A DNA stretch of 64,000 nt from the NCBI GenBank assembly GCA_031213475.1, contig JARUPZ010000010.1, positions 4,125,798 through 4,189,797 of the forward strand, read 5' to 3'. Position numbers and translations under genes: made by a program. Origin of the DNA: Nereocystis luetkeana (lineage: Eukaryota; Sar; Phaeophyceae; Laminariales; Laminariaceae). The first letter of the stretch is position 1. Each line of letters opens with the position of its first letter. Below, one piece after another: positions 35,901 to 46,559 of the stretch. Under the pieces are notes generated by a model, which had not been told where the DNA came from, searched no databases, and worked only from the letters and a program-made list of their open reading frames with translations.

Positions 35901-38900
35901 ATCTGATTTTAAAAACAAATCGGAGCAGCGCAAGGGGGGGTTAATGCTCGATTATCTCGAAAAGATCCTTACCGCCATAGCTTTGGACACCGGAATCTTA
36001 GAGGCATCGACGAAGATCGACGGATAGTTGTACCCCCTCTCGAGGCAGCGCGTCGAGATCGTCACCAACCCTTCGTCGGAGTTGAGGTGGAAGGCCACGT
36101 CGAGGTTCTCCTTGCTCCTCCAGAAAAATATGCTACCCTAGCGTTATCCGAAGGTCGGAAAAGTGTTGTCAGGGGAGGGGAGGGGAGGGGAGGGTGGGGT
36201 CAAAAAACATTCGTGCCGATAGTGCCTTTCCTGATCTCGTCACCAAATCCAACCCTAACCCCGACCTAACCCTGACCTTAGCCCTCCCTCGCTTGTGCCG
36301 GACGTTGGAGCACCCTTCAGATAAGAACAGGCTCACAACTTCTACCCACTTTCAGGAAGGGGGCAGGGGGACGTCGGGGACAACTGCAATGCCAGATAGC
36401 GAATATATGTACGGATAAGCTCGACAACTGGGGGGGGGGGGGGGAGGGTGATGACGAGAGCATAGGCATTGCATCCACACCTCTGTTGGAGAAGGTGCTC
36501 CCATGCTGCGCATACATCATACCACCGCTGATGATATTCGTGGAGCGGCGCCAGTTTTTATTACTATGATATGTCAATATTACACTTGCCATCCGACAGT
36601 GTGCAGTGTGCAGTGTGCGGCATGAACCTCTACGTTGATCACCCATAACACATAGCCATCCACAATAGGAAGAAAAAAACACAGCGAAACAAAAAAAAGG
36701 AAACCTACGGTTTACGCGTCGGCGCGGGTTTGTGCGCAGATATCATACGCGCACGCTGGCCGCCGTCGTCGAGAAGGCACGATCGTCTCTTTCCTCTACA
36801 AGCACGGGGGGCCGACACATTGCTTGGTTCATTGATTAGCTTGCCCATCCTTTTTATAGCTATAGCTTCACAGTTTTTTTGCAGCACGCAGAGTGAAGTG
36901 TACTCCGGAAGGGTACAATGGGGTGGGGAACGTTATAGAAGCGCGTGGGTTGCTCTGCTTTCAGCGAGCGCCCGTCAACGGCTGCCGCCAGTGCGTAGCA
37001 CGTGGTAATTTATTTGCGGTGCGGCTGCTGCCATTCCCTACGATTTTGAACTGCAGTCTCTACTGGACATCGGTCACGCCGACAGGCTGCACGCTGTACT
37101 GCAGTCGCCACCGAAAAATGACCATGCCAATACCAGCTGCTGTACAGTTGCTACTGAACGGTGATAACGGCAATAGGCCGCTGTTGCCTGAGTACTCGTC
37201 GCTCCACAGTAGGACCTGGCGAGAGCCTGTCAAGGACTGACAAGCTTGCAGGTTGGCGTGTTCGGGGGGGGGGGGGGGGGGGGCATCTCAACAAAAACCA
37301 GTGGTGACGTAACGTCGAGTCGTGCAGTATATTCTAATTCGTTATTTTCCGTCTCATTTTTTTCGATCGCCCTTGTTTTCTCTCTCCCTCTAATGAGTCG
37401 AAACTCAGATCCGGGGTCGCACATAGGACAGGCTCTTCTCCCCCCCTCCCCACTACGGTTCGAGTCGTGCATTTTTGTTTTTAACCCTTTTAGAACCGCA
37501 GTTCCGTTTTGGGGACAAAGCAGTCAAACTCCTAGTAGTTTATCCCCAAAACGGGACTGCGGTCCTAAAAGGGTTAACGCGAAACTAGCTTTAGCCCCTT
37601 CTTCCTTCGTCGACCCTCGTCGAATCGTTTATGCACTCACACACATATTGTGCGCTGACAACTCATAATTGTGCAAACATGAGAGTGGTACTCGTAGCAC
37701 TTTAACAATAACCCGTTATCGACAGCCGCCGACGCAGCGTCAAAGTCTCTGAATACTTTTTCAGCCGAACGCCCGCATTAAAAAATAACGGTTCTGCAAC
37801 AGTCTAGACGACAGTGGGGTAGATATCAGGGTGGTTCACGGGTCGGATCAAACCTCGCGGGTTAGGTCGGGTCGGGTCGGGTAGAGGTGACCCGACCCGA
37901 TCCGTGAACGTGTGGAAACCTCCTGACCCGACCCTACCCGACCCGACCCGACCCGACCCGACCGAACCCAACCCATCAGATTAAAAAAAATATCCTGACC
38001 CGACCCACGGGTTGGGACCTTGGCCCGTGGAGGACCCTGGTACATACCTCGTGGTGATGGATTTTTACCTTCGTTACGTTTATATAGATTCGACGACGAC
38101 CATTTGCACCACATCTGTCTATACGCGGTCTATTTGTCCATCAACCAATCACCTGGTGGATGAGACTCCCGATGGGGATTGCCCTCAGAGATGACCGACG
38201 CCTTGCAACTTTCCTGGCAGCGACGTTTAGCTCGTCCTTGCTTTCCGCGTTATTGAGCCTTGTGTGCGGGGGGGGGTCGTTTTTTCCCCCAGCGAATGGC
38301 GGCGGCGGTGGCGGCGCCGGCATGCAGGGGAAGATTCATGTCGGGAACTTAAAGCGCGTACGGTTAATATTTCGAGCTCGACCGACAGTAGTTTCGTTGT
38401 TCTGAAAACAGTATATGACTACAAAACGTGAGATCGCACGTACAGCAAGAAGTGCTACGAGGATTAACATCATATCTCAGTTCTGTTTTTTTTTGTTTCG
38501 TTTTCTAGTTCTTGTGTTTAGGCCCCACGACAAACTGCCCCCTTCCCAATCGGCGATGCCGCGATTTTTATTTTTCGGCGTCAGTCCGCGCTACCAGATT
38601 TTCCAAAGCGCTGAAAGCAATAAAAAACATCAAACATCGAATCGGCCTCCTCCGTCTTATATGCAAACACACACACCTCCTTGCTTTCTCGGCACGCCAA
38701 GGCAGGGACGGAATGCTGAGGCAAAAGGTCATGAATTCGTCAAGCTCTACCGTCCCGTTCCCATCGGTGTCAAACGCCGCCACGAGATGCTCCAGCTCCA
38801 GCTCATCGAGGTCGAACGCTCGCTTGCCCAGCTTGCGAAGGGCAGCCTCGAACATCTTTGGGGTCACCGACTCCTTGGGTTTGGGTTTGGGTTTGGGTTT

Positions 38901-41900
38901 GGGTTTGGGTTTGGGGGCGGGGGCGGGGGGGCGAGGGGCGAGTTGCTGCAAAGTACAGCGTTTTGTATAGGCCGAACTTCACGTATTTTGTGATTTTGTA
39001 GAGGCTATCATTTCACAAAAAAACACAATTGCCATGGTATTCATTCAGTATCGCTAGAATAGGGCAGAGGGCGGTGGCAATACGGAGGCTGTCACGATTG
39101 TTTTAGCCGCCGACCCATATCCCGTAAGCGTGGCGGGTACCAGCTAGGAAACAATGTGTGACGCTAGAAAGACAACCCTCTGTTTCCCTCGTTCTCAAGG
39201 GCATTCCTCTTCATACCAGCATTTGTCCTCATTTACTGCATCATGCACCCACCGCTTGGTACGTAACCAAAATACGTTATCTCGGAATTCAACGCCGTGC
39301 TTCTCAGAAGAAGGCGTAGGCTTTCAAGCAGACTCGTTCTTTGAGTCGCGCTTAGTACACCCCTCACGGAGTTTTTTTCTGCCTTACCCTGTCTTCGCAA
39401 GGCCCTCCGGCGTCATATGACCGTCTTTATCGTCACTAGTTTAATGTGCAAGCTTAAAGTTAGTCAGCGTTTCTTTTCGGGGAGGAGGGGGTGGGGTGGG
39501 AGGGGGACGGGCGCACCCATGTCATGCATGGTCGTAGTCGTATGATCATGAACCCTCGCATCCCTACAATGCCCGGACGGAGCTCGTCGGGTTTTCACCG
39601 ACCAGGTGTGAAACATTGCTTACACCAAGCATGTGACGAGCTCAACACCATTAAACTACTGTACTTCCCCCACCTCTCCACCCGGGGCGAAGTGCTCGAA
39701 CAGTCTCTCGGCTGACATGCCCCTCTCTTTGGCCTGTCAAGCAAGGCAGCGAGCACCACAGCACAACAACAAGAGCAACCGCAACAGCGCCCGAACAAAA
39801 GAGGAGGGAGGGAGACAACTGACGCAGGCAATTTCGAACGCGACGTCAGTAGTCAGATGCGCTCCATGATACGTACAAGCAGTACAGGACAAGCCCCCCG
39901 CTGTTTTTCTGAGGCCTCTTCGCGCAAGGGGGCTCTCTCGTTGTTCTCTCTCGTACTGCTTGTATCTACGTGAGAAAAACAAGATGAGCACCGTCCGTAT
40001 CACTGCGGGGTGATATGATAACACCCCCCCCCCCGTTGGGAGGACTGTTTTGTAAACTCTTTCAGTGCTGCAGTGCCGTTTTGGGGACAAACAACTTTGA
40101 ATTTGACTGATGTATCCCCACAACGGGACTGTAGCACTAAAAATGTCAAACCCAGGGGGGGGCGTGCCCAACGAAATTGCGGCTGGCTTTGGGAGATCTA
40201 TCTCGTCGATATAAACTTTCCATGAACGGGTCGCTCGGCATGTTTTGCGCTCTCTTTGCTGCCGGGAAAGTGGTTACAGTCTCAGTAACATTCGTCCGAC
40301 GGCGGGGGGGGTGTGCTATCTTACCACCCGGTGTGTTATGGCAATCCCGTGCGGCCCACTAGGGATAAAACGAGCGATACTACTTTACACACCTTGGGCA
40401 GATACATGACGATCGAGACGATCTAAATCCTAGCCTGCCGTGTTGATATGCTACTGTGCAAGACGTGCACCGCACAGATTCAACCCAGGAAGCGTTTCCT
40501 GCTGCGGGTCATGCAGGATATCTACTTCTCCCACGCGGGGACATGAGGTACAGTAATACAAACCAGGAACGTGTCTGCTCTCAAATAGCTAAAGTCATGC
40601 AGTGGAGATCGGTGATCTCTCCGAGGTGCGCAATACAGCAGTGGCCCCTGTATAGTGCCGGCTGAGTGGTTAGTGCCGGCTTCCTGCCACGGTACCGGTG
40701 TAACCGCTCGGCGCCCGTGAGATTACACCAGTGCGGCGGTGTGCCTATTGGTGCCAGTTGTCGCTCGTACGTATAGTGCCGGTGTAGTTGGCTGGCGCAT
40801 GCCGGGGCCATCGAGAGACCACAGCGGTGTTTTAACATTGGTGCCGGTATGCCAACTGATGAGGGCCAAACCTGCCCCACGAATTTGAGCTGGAAAGCAA
40901 ACAAAAAGGCGATACAGCCAGTAGAAACAAAAAAAATGAAAACAAAACAAAAATATGCTCGTCAGACTACTAATAGAAACCAAATTATTGAGTTGTCGTG
41001 TGTACAACCCTTCTATATACAACCGCAAACATCATCCACCGCCAAAACCAAGCATGTTTAGTCCCCTGAAAACAGGGGTGCAGCTTCGGAAAAAAAACGA
41101 AAAATAACACCACTCTAGACGGAAATGTAAGGACCGGTGGCGCAAAAATACGAAAATCGAAAGGTCCTTACATCCCCCCCCCCCCCCCCCCGCCCAGAGC
41201 GGCAGTGCATATCGAAACCAACCCCCGCCCCCCCCCCCTCCCCATTGTCACCTTCGTCAGTAACGCCTGCAGCTTCTCTATGGGACTGGCGTCGGTTTCA
41301 GTCTCCGCCGCAGCCGCCGCTTCTTGCTTCAGAACCGAGGAAGCCGCTTCCATTATGCCTGGATTCGCGACCCCCATCTACCAAAGTACCGAGTGGGTCC
41401 GGGGTGCGCGGGAAGGGGGGGGGTGGGAGGGGGAGGTAGGGGAGGTGAGGGGGTTGGGGTGGGTAGGTTTGAGGGGGGGTGGGGGGGGGGTGATGTGGGG
41501 GGAGTGGGGTCGAATGGGTGGGTTGGGGGCGGGGCGGGTCACCTATTCGATGCTTCTGATGTTTGCCTGAGTCATTTGACCATTGACCACGCATCCCTTT
41601 CGAGACGGAGCACCGTTCCTACTCCTAATAAAACCTCCTCAAACAATGGCGTCCTCAATATCGTTTTTTTTCCCCCGATACATTTCGCTAAATGTTTTGG
41701 TTATCTTATCCCCTTCCTGTTTGACCTCTTGCGGCCACCATCTGACACCTTGGATAGCGACCATTTTTCTCGCTATTAGCTGGAAGTGTACTCAAACTTC
41801 CCCAAGTCACATTCGTCAATTTGTTCCGAATCTCCCCCTACACCACATCCCGTTCTTTCTTGTATATTTCACATTCTCCCACCGCGTCAGTTGTACTCTC

Positions 41901-42935
41901 AAATTGCTTTGCCACAAGGGCACATCTGTGCATTTTCTTCCGTTTGGGGGGGGGGGGGGGGTAGGACAGATGGGGGGGGGGGGGGTACTCGATAGGAAAG
42001 ATGTACTCGATCTCATGCATGGCCGTAGTCGTATGACCATAGACCCTCGCATCCCTACAATGCCGGGACGGAGCATGTCGGGGGGGGCAGTCCTCATGTC
42101 ATGCATTGCCGCAGTCGTATGACCATAGACCCTCGCATCCCTACAATGCCGGGACGGAGCATGTCGGGGGGGGGGGTACTCATGTCATGCATTGCCGCAG
42201 TCGTATGACCATAGACCCTCGCAGCCCTGCAATGCCGGGACGGAGCACGTCGGGTTTTCACCGACTAGACAGACACTGCTTGCACCAAGCGCGAAGCGCC
42301 GCGAGGTGTTCGGCGACTCACATGGAGGGTGAGCTGCATCCTACTGAGAACCGCTCGTGAGTAACCTCTCTTTCGGAAACAGCCGAGTTTTTTCTCGCGC
42401 TGCATCATCTATGGAGAGTTGCGTTTTTTTTCAGATGTTCTCGCTGTTTTGCTCGCATGGTGTGGCACGGTCCCAAGCTGCTTCCGCTGCATTCCACAAG
42501 GCCTTTTGGGACGATTCTCTCTAGTAATACGTGTAGAACCTGTAGTCTAGATCTCCTGCGGTTGAATTTGACCATACACATACTCTACGATACCTCCTGC
42601 TCAGACAAGCTGAGGTCTACTATGGTGTAAGTCTAGGTTCACTCATGGAACTCCCGGTTTCGCCCGGTCTCCTAAGGGGACTGTTCTATCTGTGACAGCT
42701 TCTTAGCCTGACTTGAAAAATGGTTTACCGCTTTGTTCAACACGAACAAAAGCAAAATCGACTCCTCGCATATTTGTTTTAAGCCCCATACAGGGACAGG
42801 GGGGGTATACTATTAATTAAAAAAAAAAAAACTTGAACAAAAACATGTTTAAAATGTAATTTATTTCAACAACTCCCAATCCGAGCGCCCGTAGTTCTGT
42901 TTTCAATTCCGACACGATGACGAGTGCGGCCCCGT

Positions 42936-42967
<32 letters not shown>

Positions 42968-44601
42968 ATGTCGTCTAGCCGGGGATATAATCTTCGTTTG
43001 ACAATTAACATCAGAGTCCAAACAGGGAATATATTGGCGGTCACTGTATATATAGCCACGGAGAAAAAAACCAGGTACTCCACGACACAGATGTGACAGA
43101 TGTGGGGAGCCTTGACCCTTATAGGACCGCAGTCCCGTTTGGGGGAAAAGCCATCCAATTTCTGAGTAGTTTGTCCCCAAAAGGGGACTGCGGTCCTAAA
43201 AACGGTTGACGCCCCTGTCTGGGTCTCGAAAAGGCTACGGTAATAAATAGTGGTGTGCTCTGCATCGTTTTTTTTTCGTGTGCCCTTGCTGTATCTGTGA
43301 CGGTGAATGCACTCCTCGTCCTCCTCCTCCTCCTCGTCTTGCGTGTGCCGACCCCTCTTCCCTCGGCCTTCTACGCCCGGTGGCCTACCTGAAGCAAGGA
43401 GCTCCTTCGGCGCTGGCTCCTGGTGTTGGCGGCGTTCTCTTGCCGCGTCTTTTCCGCCGCGTGGCGTTCCTTACCCTGCCCGGGCAACGAGAACATCAAT
43501 ACAAAGTACAATTGGGACGAAAGGGACGGAGGGGGGTGTGAGAGGAGGGGTCTTGCAAGAATAGAAAGTGAGAAAGTGCTGGTTTAGTCTAGGAGTGATA
43601 CAGTAGAAGACATGCTACTGCTGCCACACGTACAGTAGACCAAGAATTTGTGTTTGTACATAAGTATTCGACAAATATCGGATTTAACCATAGTTAGAGG
43701 GACGATCAACGCTGTTCATGGGTCGGGTGAAACCTCGCGGGTCAGCCTGGGTCGAATAGGGCAAGGGTAACCCGACCCGACCCGACCCGACCCGACCCGA
43801 CCCGACCCGACCCGACCCGACCCGACCCGACCCGACCCGACCCGACCCGACCCGACCCGACCCGACCCGACCCGACCCGACCCGACCCGACCCGACCCGA
43901 CCCGACCCGACCCGATCCGACCCGATCCGACCCGATCCGACCCGATCCGACCCAATCCGACCCGCCCCGTGACATTTCAAATATTTCATAACACGACCGT
44001 GCATACGAAACAACAACTTTACGGAGAGCGTCACACGAAAGGTTTGGCCGGAGCACCACTGGGCACGGCTTTCGCGTGACCTCTCGTAATTCTCGCCAGT
44101 CTTATTTTCTTCTGATTATTTTGCGTGTGCCCAAGTGACGGTACAACCTGAAATTGCTATTGCGTACAGTACTACTGCACAGGAGGACATGGTATCGATA
44201 CACAGACAGCTACTGGTCGACAACATACCTACTGCAAAGGCCTACACCAAAAGTTGACAGATCGATCGACCGTACCGACATAGTGAGGAAAGCCTGAAGC
44301 ACTACAATACTGCTGAGTCGCCTATCGTTTCAATGGTGCGGGCGTCGACTTGTCCTGAATCCTCGCCCTCTAGCCTCTCCGAGTGCTTTCAATCGACGCT
44401 GGGCTATGTGGCAAAACATCGAGGAAGCCAACGCAGCCATCTCACGTGCGTGTTGACGATGTCGCACAGACTAAGGCGCATCGTGGCGGTTGCGTTGTTT
44501 CTCGCGCTGCTGCTCCGGCGTGCGTGGAGAGCGGCGGGCGAGGGAGCAGCCGAGGCGGCGGCTGAGCCTGGCGCCTCGGTCTTCTTAGAAAAGCTAGCCA
44601 T
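26911..44601 (-). CDS. EF-hand protein of unknown function, 13 exons
   Basis: Exons on the minus strand: 44601-44446, 43475-43389, 41377-41252, 39733-39674, 38945-38677, 38213-38153, 36793-36749, 36110-35973, 34441-34332, 33332-33211, 30290-30086, 28827-28671 and 27003-26911. Splice phases agree at every junction and the total is 1,629 nt (542 aa plus stop). Exon 1 opens with MASFSKKTEAPG. Exon 5 holds a Pro-Lys linker and then a canonical EF-hand loop DTDGNGTVELDEF, after an alpha-helical stretch resembling a degenerate first EF-hand partner (MSAERLFEHFAPGGE in exon 4). Exon 8 reads ENLDVAFHLNSDEGLV and CLERGYNYPSIFVDASKI, which I do not recognise. Exon 10 is acidic (SDSSDSSSEEEDKAEEE), exon 11 has a poly-Gly run, and the end is TAPDETR. 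Known: EF-hands bind calcium. No signal peptide or membrane segment seen. Least certain boundaries: exons 6, 7 and 8, which use weak acceptors (GAG and AAG). Confidence 0.75.
28200..28345 (+). repeat. Dispersed repeat family R4, copy 1
   Basis: Shares CCTGCCGTTACGATACGCTG / GTGCAGG and CAAACCAGGAAC with 40400-40630, and in inverse orientation with about 35280-35480. Low complexity is not the cause; the family is not recognised. Confidence 0.4.
28365..28494 (+). mobile_element. Hairpin MITE with internal duplication
   Basis: Same family but about 20 bp longer because GCACCGTAGGTCCTATTTA is present twice near the right end. EF-hand gene intron. Confidence 0.8.
29366..29474 (+). mobile_element. 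109-bp hairpin MITE
   Basis: Well-preserved copy: TA-flanked, terminal CGGGGG/CCCCCG, core AATATTGTTAGTAAAAATGG. Confidence 0.85.
29505..29625 (+). mobile_element. LINE 3' tail fragment
   Basis: Contains GGAGGTGTCTCTATTTAG, then the GGGATGCGTGGGCCGATGGT tail and ATGAGTACG followed by a C-run. Lies in an intron of the EF-hand gene, antisense to it. Confidence 0.7.
29845..29937 (+). repeat. ACAT tetranucleotide repeat
   Basis: Long CATA/ACAT run in an EF-hand gene intron, about 150 bp downstream (gene sense) of exon 11. Confidence 0.8.
30150..30200 (+). repeat. TCC repeat encoding poly-Gly on the minus strand
   Basis: About 17 TCC/GGA units inside exon 11 of the EF-hand gene; on the coding strand they read GGA codons (glycine). 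A second TCC array of ~14 units lies at 30441-30482 in the adjacent intron. Confidence 0.75.
30801..31032 (+). mobile_element. ~240-bp TIR element, copy B
   Basis: Same element as 10182-10428, about 80 percent alike by eye; TACGATAGAGGT at the left and ACCTCTGTCGCAG at the right. A short piece of the 3' end may also lie at about 21768-21800. Confidence 0.65.
31461..31569 (+). mobile_element. 109-bp hairpin MITE
   Basis: Well-preserved copy in an EF-hand gene intron, TA-flanked. Confidence 0.85.
31652..31972 (-). mobile_element. SINE-like element, longest copy
   Basis: Extends to the 5' end motif CCGTTGCTGTCTCTGGTAGT (on its own strand), giving about 315 bp. The tail has the stacked GTACTC motif. 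In an EF-hand gene intron. Confidence 0.8.
31985..32238 (-). mobile_element. SINE-like element plus second fragment
   Basis: A truncated copy (31985-32150) is followed by another partial middle segment (32168-32238, CTCGCATTCCTTGCAATGCC). Both have the same orientation as the copy just before. Confidence 0.7.
33035..33180 (+). mobile_element. SINE-like element, 3' part
   Basis: Diverged copy ending at a C-run only 30 bp from exon 10 of the EF-hand gene. Confidence 0.7.
33425..33690 (+). repeat. GTGTTGGGT-type minisatellite
   Basis: Degenerate units of GTGTTG(G)GT, about 265 bp, in the EF-hand gene intron just upstream of exon 10. Confidence 0.75.
35280..35482 (-). repeat. Dispersed repeat family R4, copy 2
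   Basis: TCCTGGGTTGGATCTGTACTG and GCACGGCATCTCATATCGGC match the reverse complement of 40440-40510; ends in GTGATCTCTCCGAG. Confidence 0.4.
37264..37283 (+). repeat. 20-nt poly-G tract
   Basis: The longest uninterrupted G-run noted. Many G- or C-runs of 9-20 nt are scattered through the window, often at SINE/LINE tails or before 3' splice sites. Confidence 0.85.
37320..37472 (+). repeat. Dispersed repeat family R3, copy 2
   Basis: CTCAGATCCGGGGTCGCACA, CCCCTCCCCACTACGGTTCG; preceded by TCTCTCTCCCTCTAATGAGT. Directly abuts a piggyBac-like MITE. Confidence 0.6.
37481..37576 (+). mobile_element. piggyBac-like palindromic MITE (TTAA-flanked)
   Basis: About 96 bp: TTAACCCTTTTAGAACCGCA at the left and the inverted arm CGGTCCTAAAAGGGTTAA at the right, with GTTTTGGGGACAAA / TTTATCCCCAAAAC inside. 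TTAA target duplication and CCCTTT ends are the known signature of piggyBac-type elements; no transposase is encoded. Confidence 0.75.
37835..38030. repeat. GGGTC/GACCC pentamer element, locus 1
   Basis: GGGTC arrays and inverted GACCC arrays lie around short unique parts (CACGGGTCGGATCAAACCTC, CGTGGAAACCTCC). In an EF-hand gene intron. The same scaffold recurs at 43.7 and 44.8 kb. Confidence 0.7.
39508..39655 (-). mobile_element. SINE-like element, 3' part
   Basis: Tail and middle region; ends about 20 bp before exon 4 of the EF-hand gene, in the same strand sense as the gene. Confidence 0.7.
40054..40151 (+). mobile_element. piggyBac-like MITE, diverged
   Basis: Same palindrome (GCCGTTTTGGGGACAAAC ... 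TATCCCCACAACGGGACTG); the outer ends are degraded and TTAA is not intact. Confidence 0.65.
40385..40630 (+). repeat. Dispersed repeat family R4, copy 3
   Basis: Partner of 28200-28345 and 35280-35482; includes GATCGGTGATCTCTCCGAGG at its right end. Confidence 0.4.
41565..41945 (-). mobile_element. LINE 3' fragment
   Basis: Reverse complement matches the LINE copy at 8420-9040 over about 380 bp, including the segment coding for the Cys-His motif, then ends in the shared GGGATGCGTGGTCAATGGTC tail. It sits in the third intron of the EF-hand gene, next to a SINE cluster. Confidence 0.8.
41975..42362 (-). mobile_element. SINE-like element with two extra stacked tails
   Basis: One longer copy (about 42165-42362) is preceded at its tail by two near-identical 3' fragments of ~85 bp (about 41985-42080 and 42085-42165), each separated by a G-run. 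On the element strand this is three consecutive tails. Confidence 0.75.
43108..43209 (+). mobile_element. piggyBac-like MITE
   Basis: TTGACCCTTATAGGACCGCA at the left and GCGGTCCTAAAAACGGTTGA at the right; inner GTTTGTCCCCAAAAGG. TTGA replaces TTAA at the ends. Confidence 0.7.
43714..43975. repeat. GACCC pentamer array, locus 2
   Basis: About 29 near-perfect GACCC units (43771-43915) followed by degenerate units (GATCCGACCC), with the flank GGGTGAAACCTCGCGGGTCA also seen at 37.8 kb. It makes three spurious long minus-strand ORFs (VGSGR repeats). EF-hand gene intron 2. Confidence 0.8.
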
Positions 44602-44807
44602 TCCTCTTCTCCCTTCCTCCTCTACCTCTCCTGGACCGCGTGCAAAAGGTGGGAATGCGTTGGCAGTTCGCGATGAGACAGAGACAGCGGACAGGGGAGG
44701 GGGGGGGTTGTGAATACATTATCACCATGCTGTTGTTTTACTATAGTATATACTGCAATGTCGTCTGTTGAGATATTATGACGGGGAGTACACACTAGAA
44801 TAATAAC

Positions 44808-44985
44808 ACGGCACGGGTCATGCCCCGGCCCGTGGGTCGGGTTTAGAGGTCTTCACGGGTCGGGTCGGGTCGGGTCGGGTCAAGTCGGGAAGGTTTCGAA
44901 ATCTCACGGGTCGGGCCAGGTCACCCTGAACCGACCCGACCCGACCCGCGAGGTTTGACCAGACCCGTGAACAACCTGTATAATA
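44808..44985. repeat. GGGTC/GACCC pentamer element, locus 3
   Basis: Starts about 200 bp upstream of the EF-hand gene ATG. GGGTC units lie on the left and GACCC units on the right, so the transcript could fold into a long hairpin. Confidence 0.7.
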
Positions 44986-45790
44986 TTAATAGTACAATAG
45001 CAATCATAACCAGTATGGTTTAGTAATCATACATTAAGACTATACATGTTTTTTTTGGGTACATCATACGATGTGATTCACTACAAATACCGTATTACAG
45101 TGCCTACATGTACTTCGTGCACCACTTCAATGCAGTATGCACCATAATTTTTCCCCCTGCTGGGGTGTTCTTCAGCTCCAGTTTTCGGGACCCTTGTCCC
45201 TAGACCACGCACTCCATAGTTTCGGGCACGAGTTAGTTGTGAGAACACCAACAACAATAAGAACAACAACTAGAAACAACAACATACTGGTACCTAACTA
45301 CTGTAAGAGTGCGGTTACACGGATAACATAACTTGAAGTAAAAAACCCGCGAGGATTTTGTCTCAGATCCCGGGGATCAATGGATCAGGGAGGGCACCAG
45401 ATGCCAAAGCGCCACAACTGTGCCCCCCGTTGTAGTACCGACCAGGCTCCAGACAGGAAGACATGTCGTGCCCGCGGTTTTCTGATTGGTCCATTTTTGG
45501 CCGTGAGTTTTCTGATTGGTCATTTTTTAGCCGCAAAATTGCGACCAGGACAATGGTTGGTAACGTTGGTGCTATCAACCATTCAACTTAGTGTGAGCGC
45601 CCAGCTGTACGGGAAAATTATCATGTCGCGCCCGTGGCGTACGTACGACTCCTTGAAATGTAACCCGGGCACCATGTTGTAGAATGTCATCCCCCGAATC
45701 ACGCAGCGCCCGTCGCTGTGAGGGTCGCTTTGTGTCGTTAGTTTTCCCGGTCTGAAGTCACCAGAAGGGTCGATTAATTCCGACTCTTTC

Positions 45791-45899
45791 ATTTACGGGG
45801 GACCATAGTATATAGGATCTACGGTACACACAAAGGCCTATACATTTATCTATTTTTACTGACTCTATTTAGTCCTATTTAATGCGCCCCCCCGTAATA
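45791..45899 (-). mobile_element. 109-bp hairpin MITE
   Basis: Reversed copy, moderately diverged, in the intergenic region upstream of the EF-hand gene. Confidence 0.8.
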
Positions 45900-45904
45900 G
45901 TACT

Positions 45905-45992
45905 GCAGTGTCTTCTTCGGGACCAACCACTCAATGTTTCAAGTAGTTTGTCCCTAAAAACGGGACCGCGGTTTTAGCCCTAGAAGGGTTTC
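45905..45992 (+). mobile_element. piggyBac-like MITE, degraded
   Basis: The right arm (TTTGTCCCTAAAAACGGGAC ... AGAAGGGTTT) is clear, the left arm is shortened. It directly follows the TA-type MITE at 45791-45899. Confidence 0.55.
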
Positions 45993-46559
45993 GGTGTTGA
46001 TTCTGATATCCGCAGTACTGTAAACGGTCCTCACGTTCCGGGTATGGTAGTATACTCCAGTGTGTGGTATCGTCGGTTTGGAGCGCTCGGTCATACGTAC
46101 GTACGTAAGTATGTACAACATCGATATGTCAGCGGTGAAGGCCGTCTCGGCAATCGTGGCCGTGCGGTGTGCCCGGTGGTTCCTCTCCCACGGCCTATCG
46201 GCACCAGATAGCTACGAGCGTATCTCACGCACACGTATGTATGTGCATGTCACGATGGTGTGCATGATTTTTTTGGCCGGTGTGCGGTATTTTCGAGGGA
46301 CACCGACGCGGCCCCACCGACGGAACGTTCTTCGTCGGACTCGAAAGGAGATTATCGAAAAAAGAATACCAGGTATCGAACAGCCATACCACCAGGTAGT
46401 CTGTATCAAAGATTCTAAATACAGTAGGTTTGAGCCTTCTCCGCCCCGCCGCCCAAGAAGTAGCATATTACTCTAGATGGGAATATATTGAACATTTCGG
46501 CATTAGTACTCGTAGGAATACCAGGTGGTCCGTGCATATACTCCCAGAGTGGTATCGAG

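Noticed and set aside
43684-44059. Three long minus-strand ORFs of VGSGR repeats
   Set aside because: They are direct translations of the GACCC pentamer array; a 5-bp unit stays open in all frames and gives repeats without biological sense.
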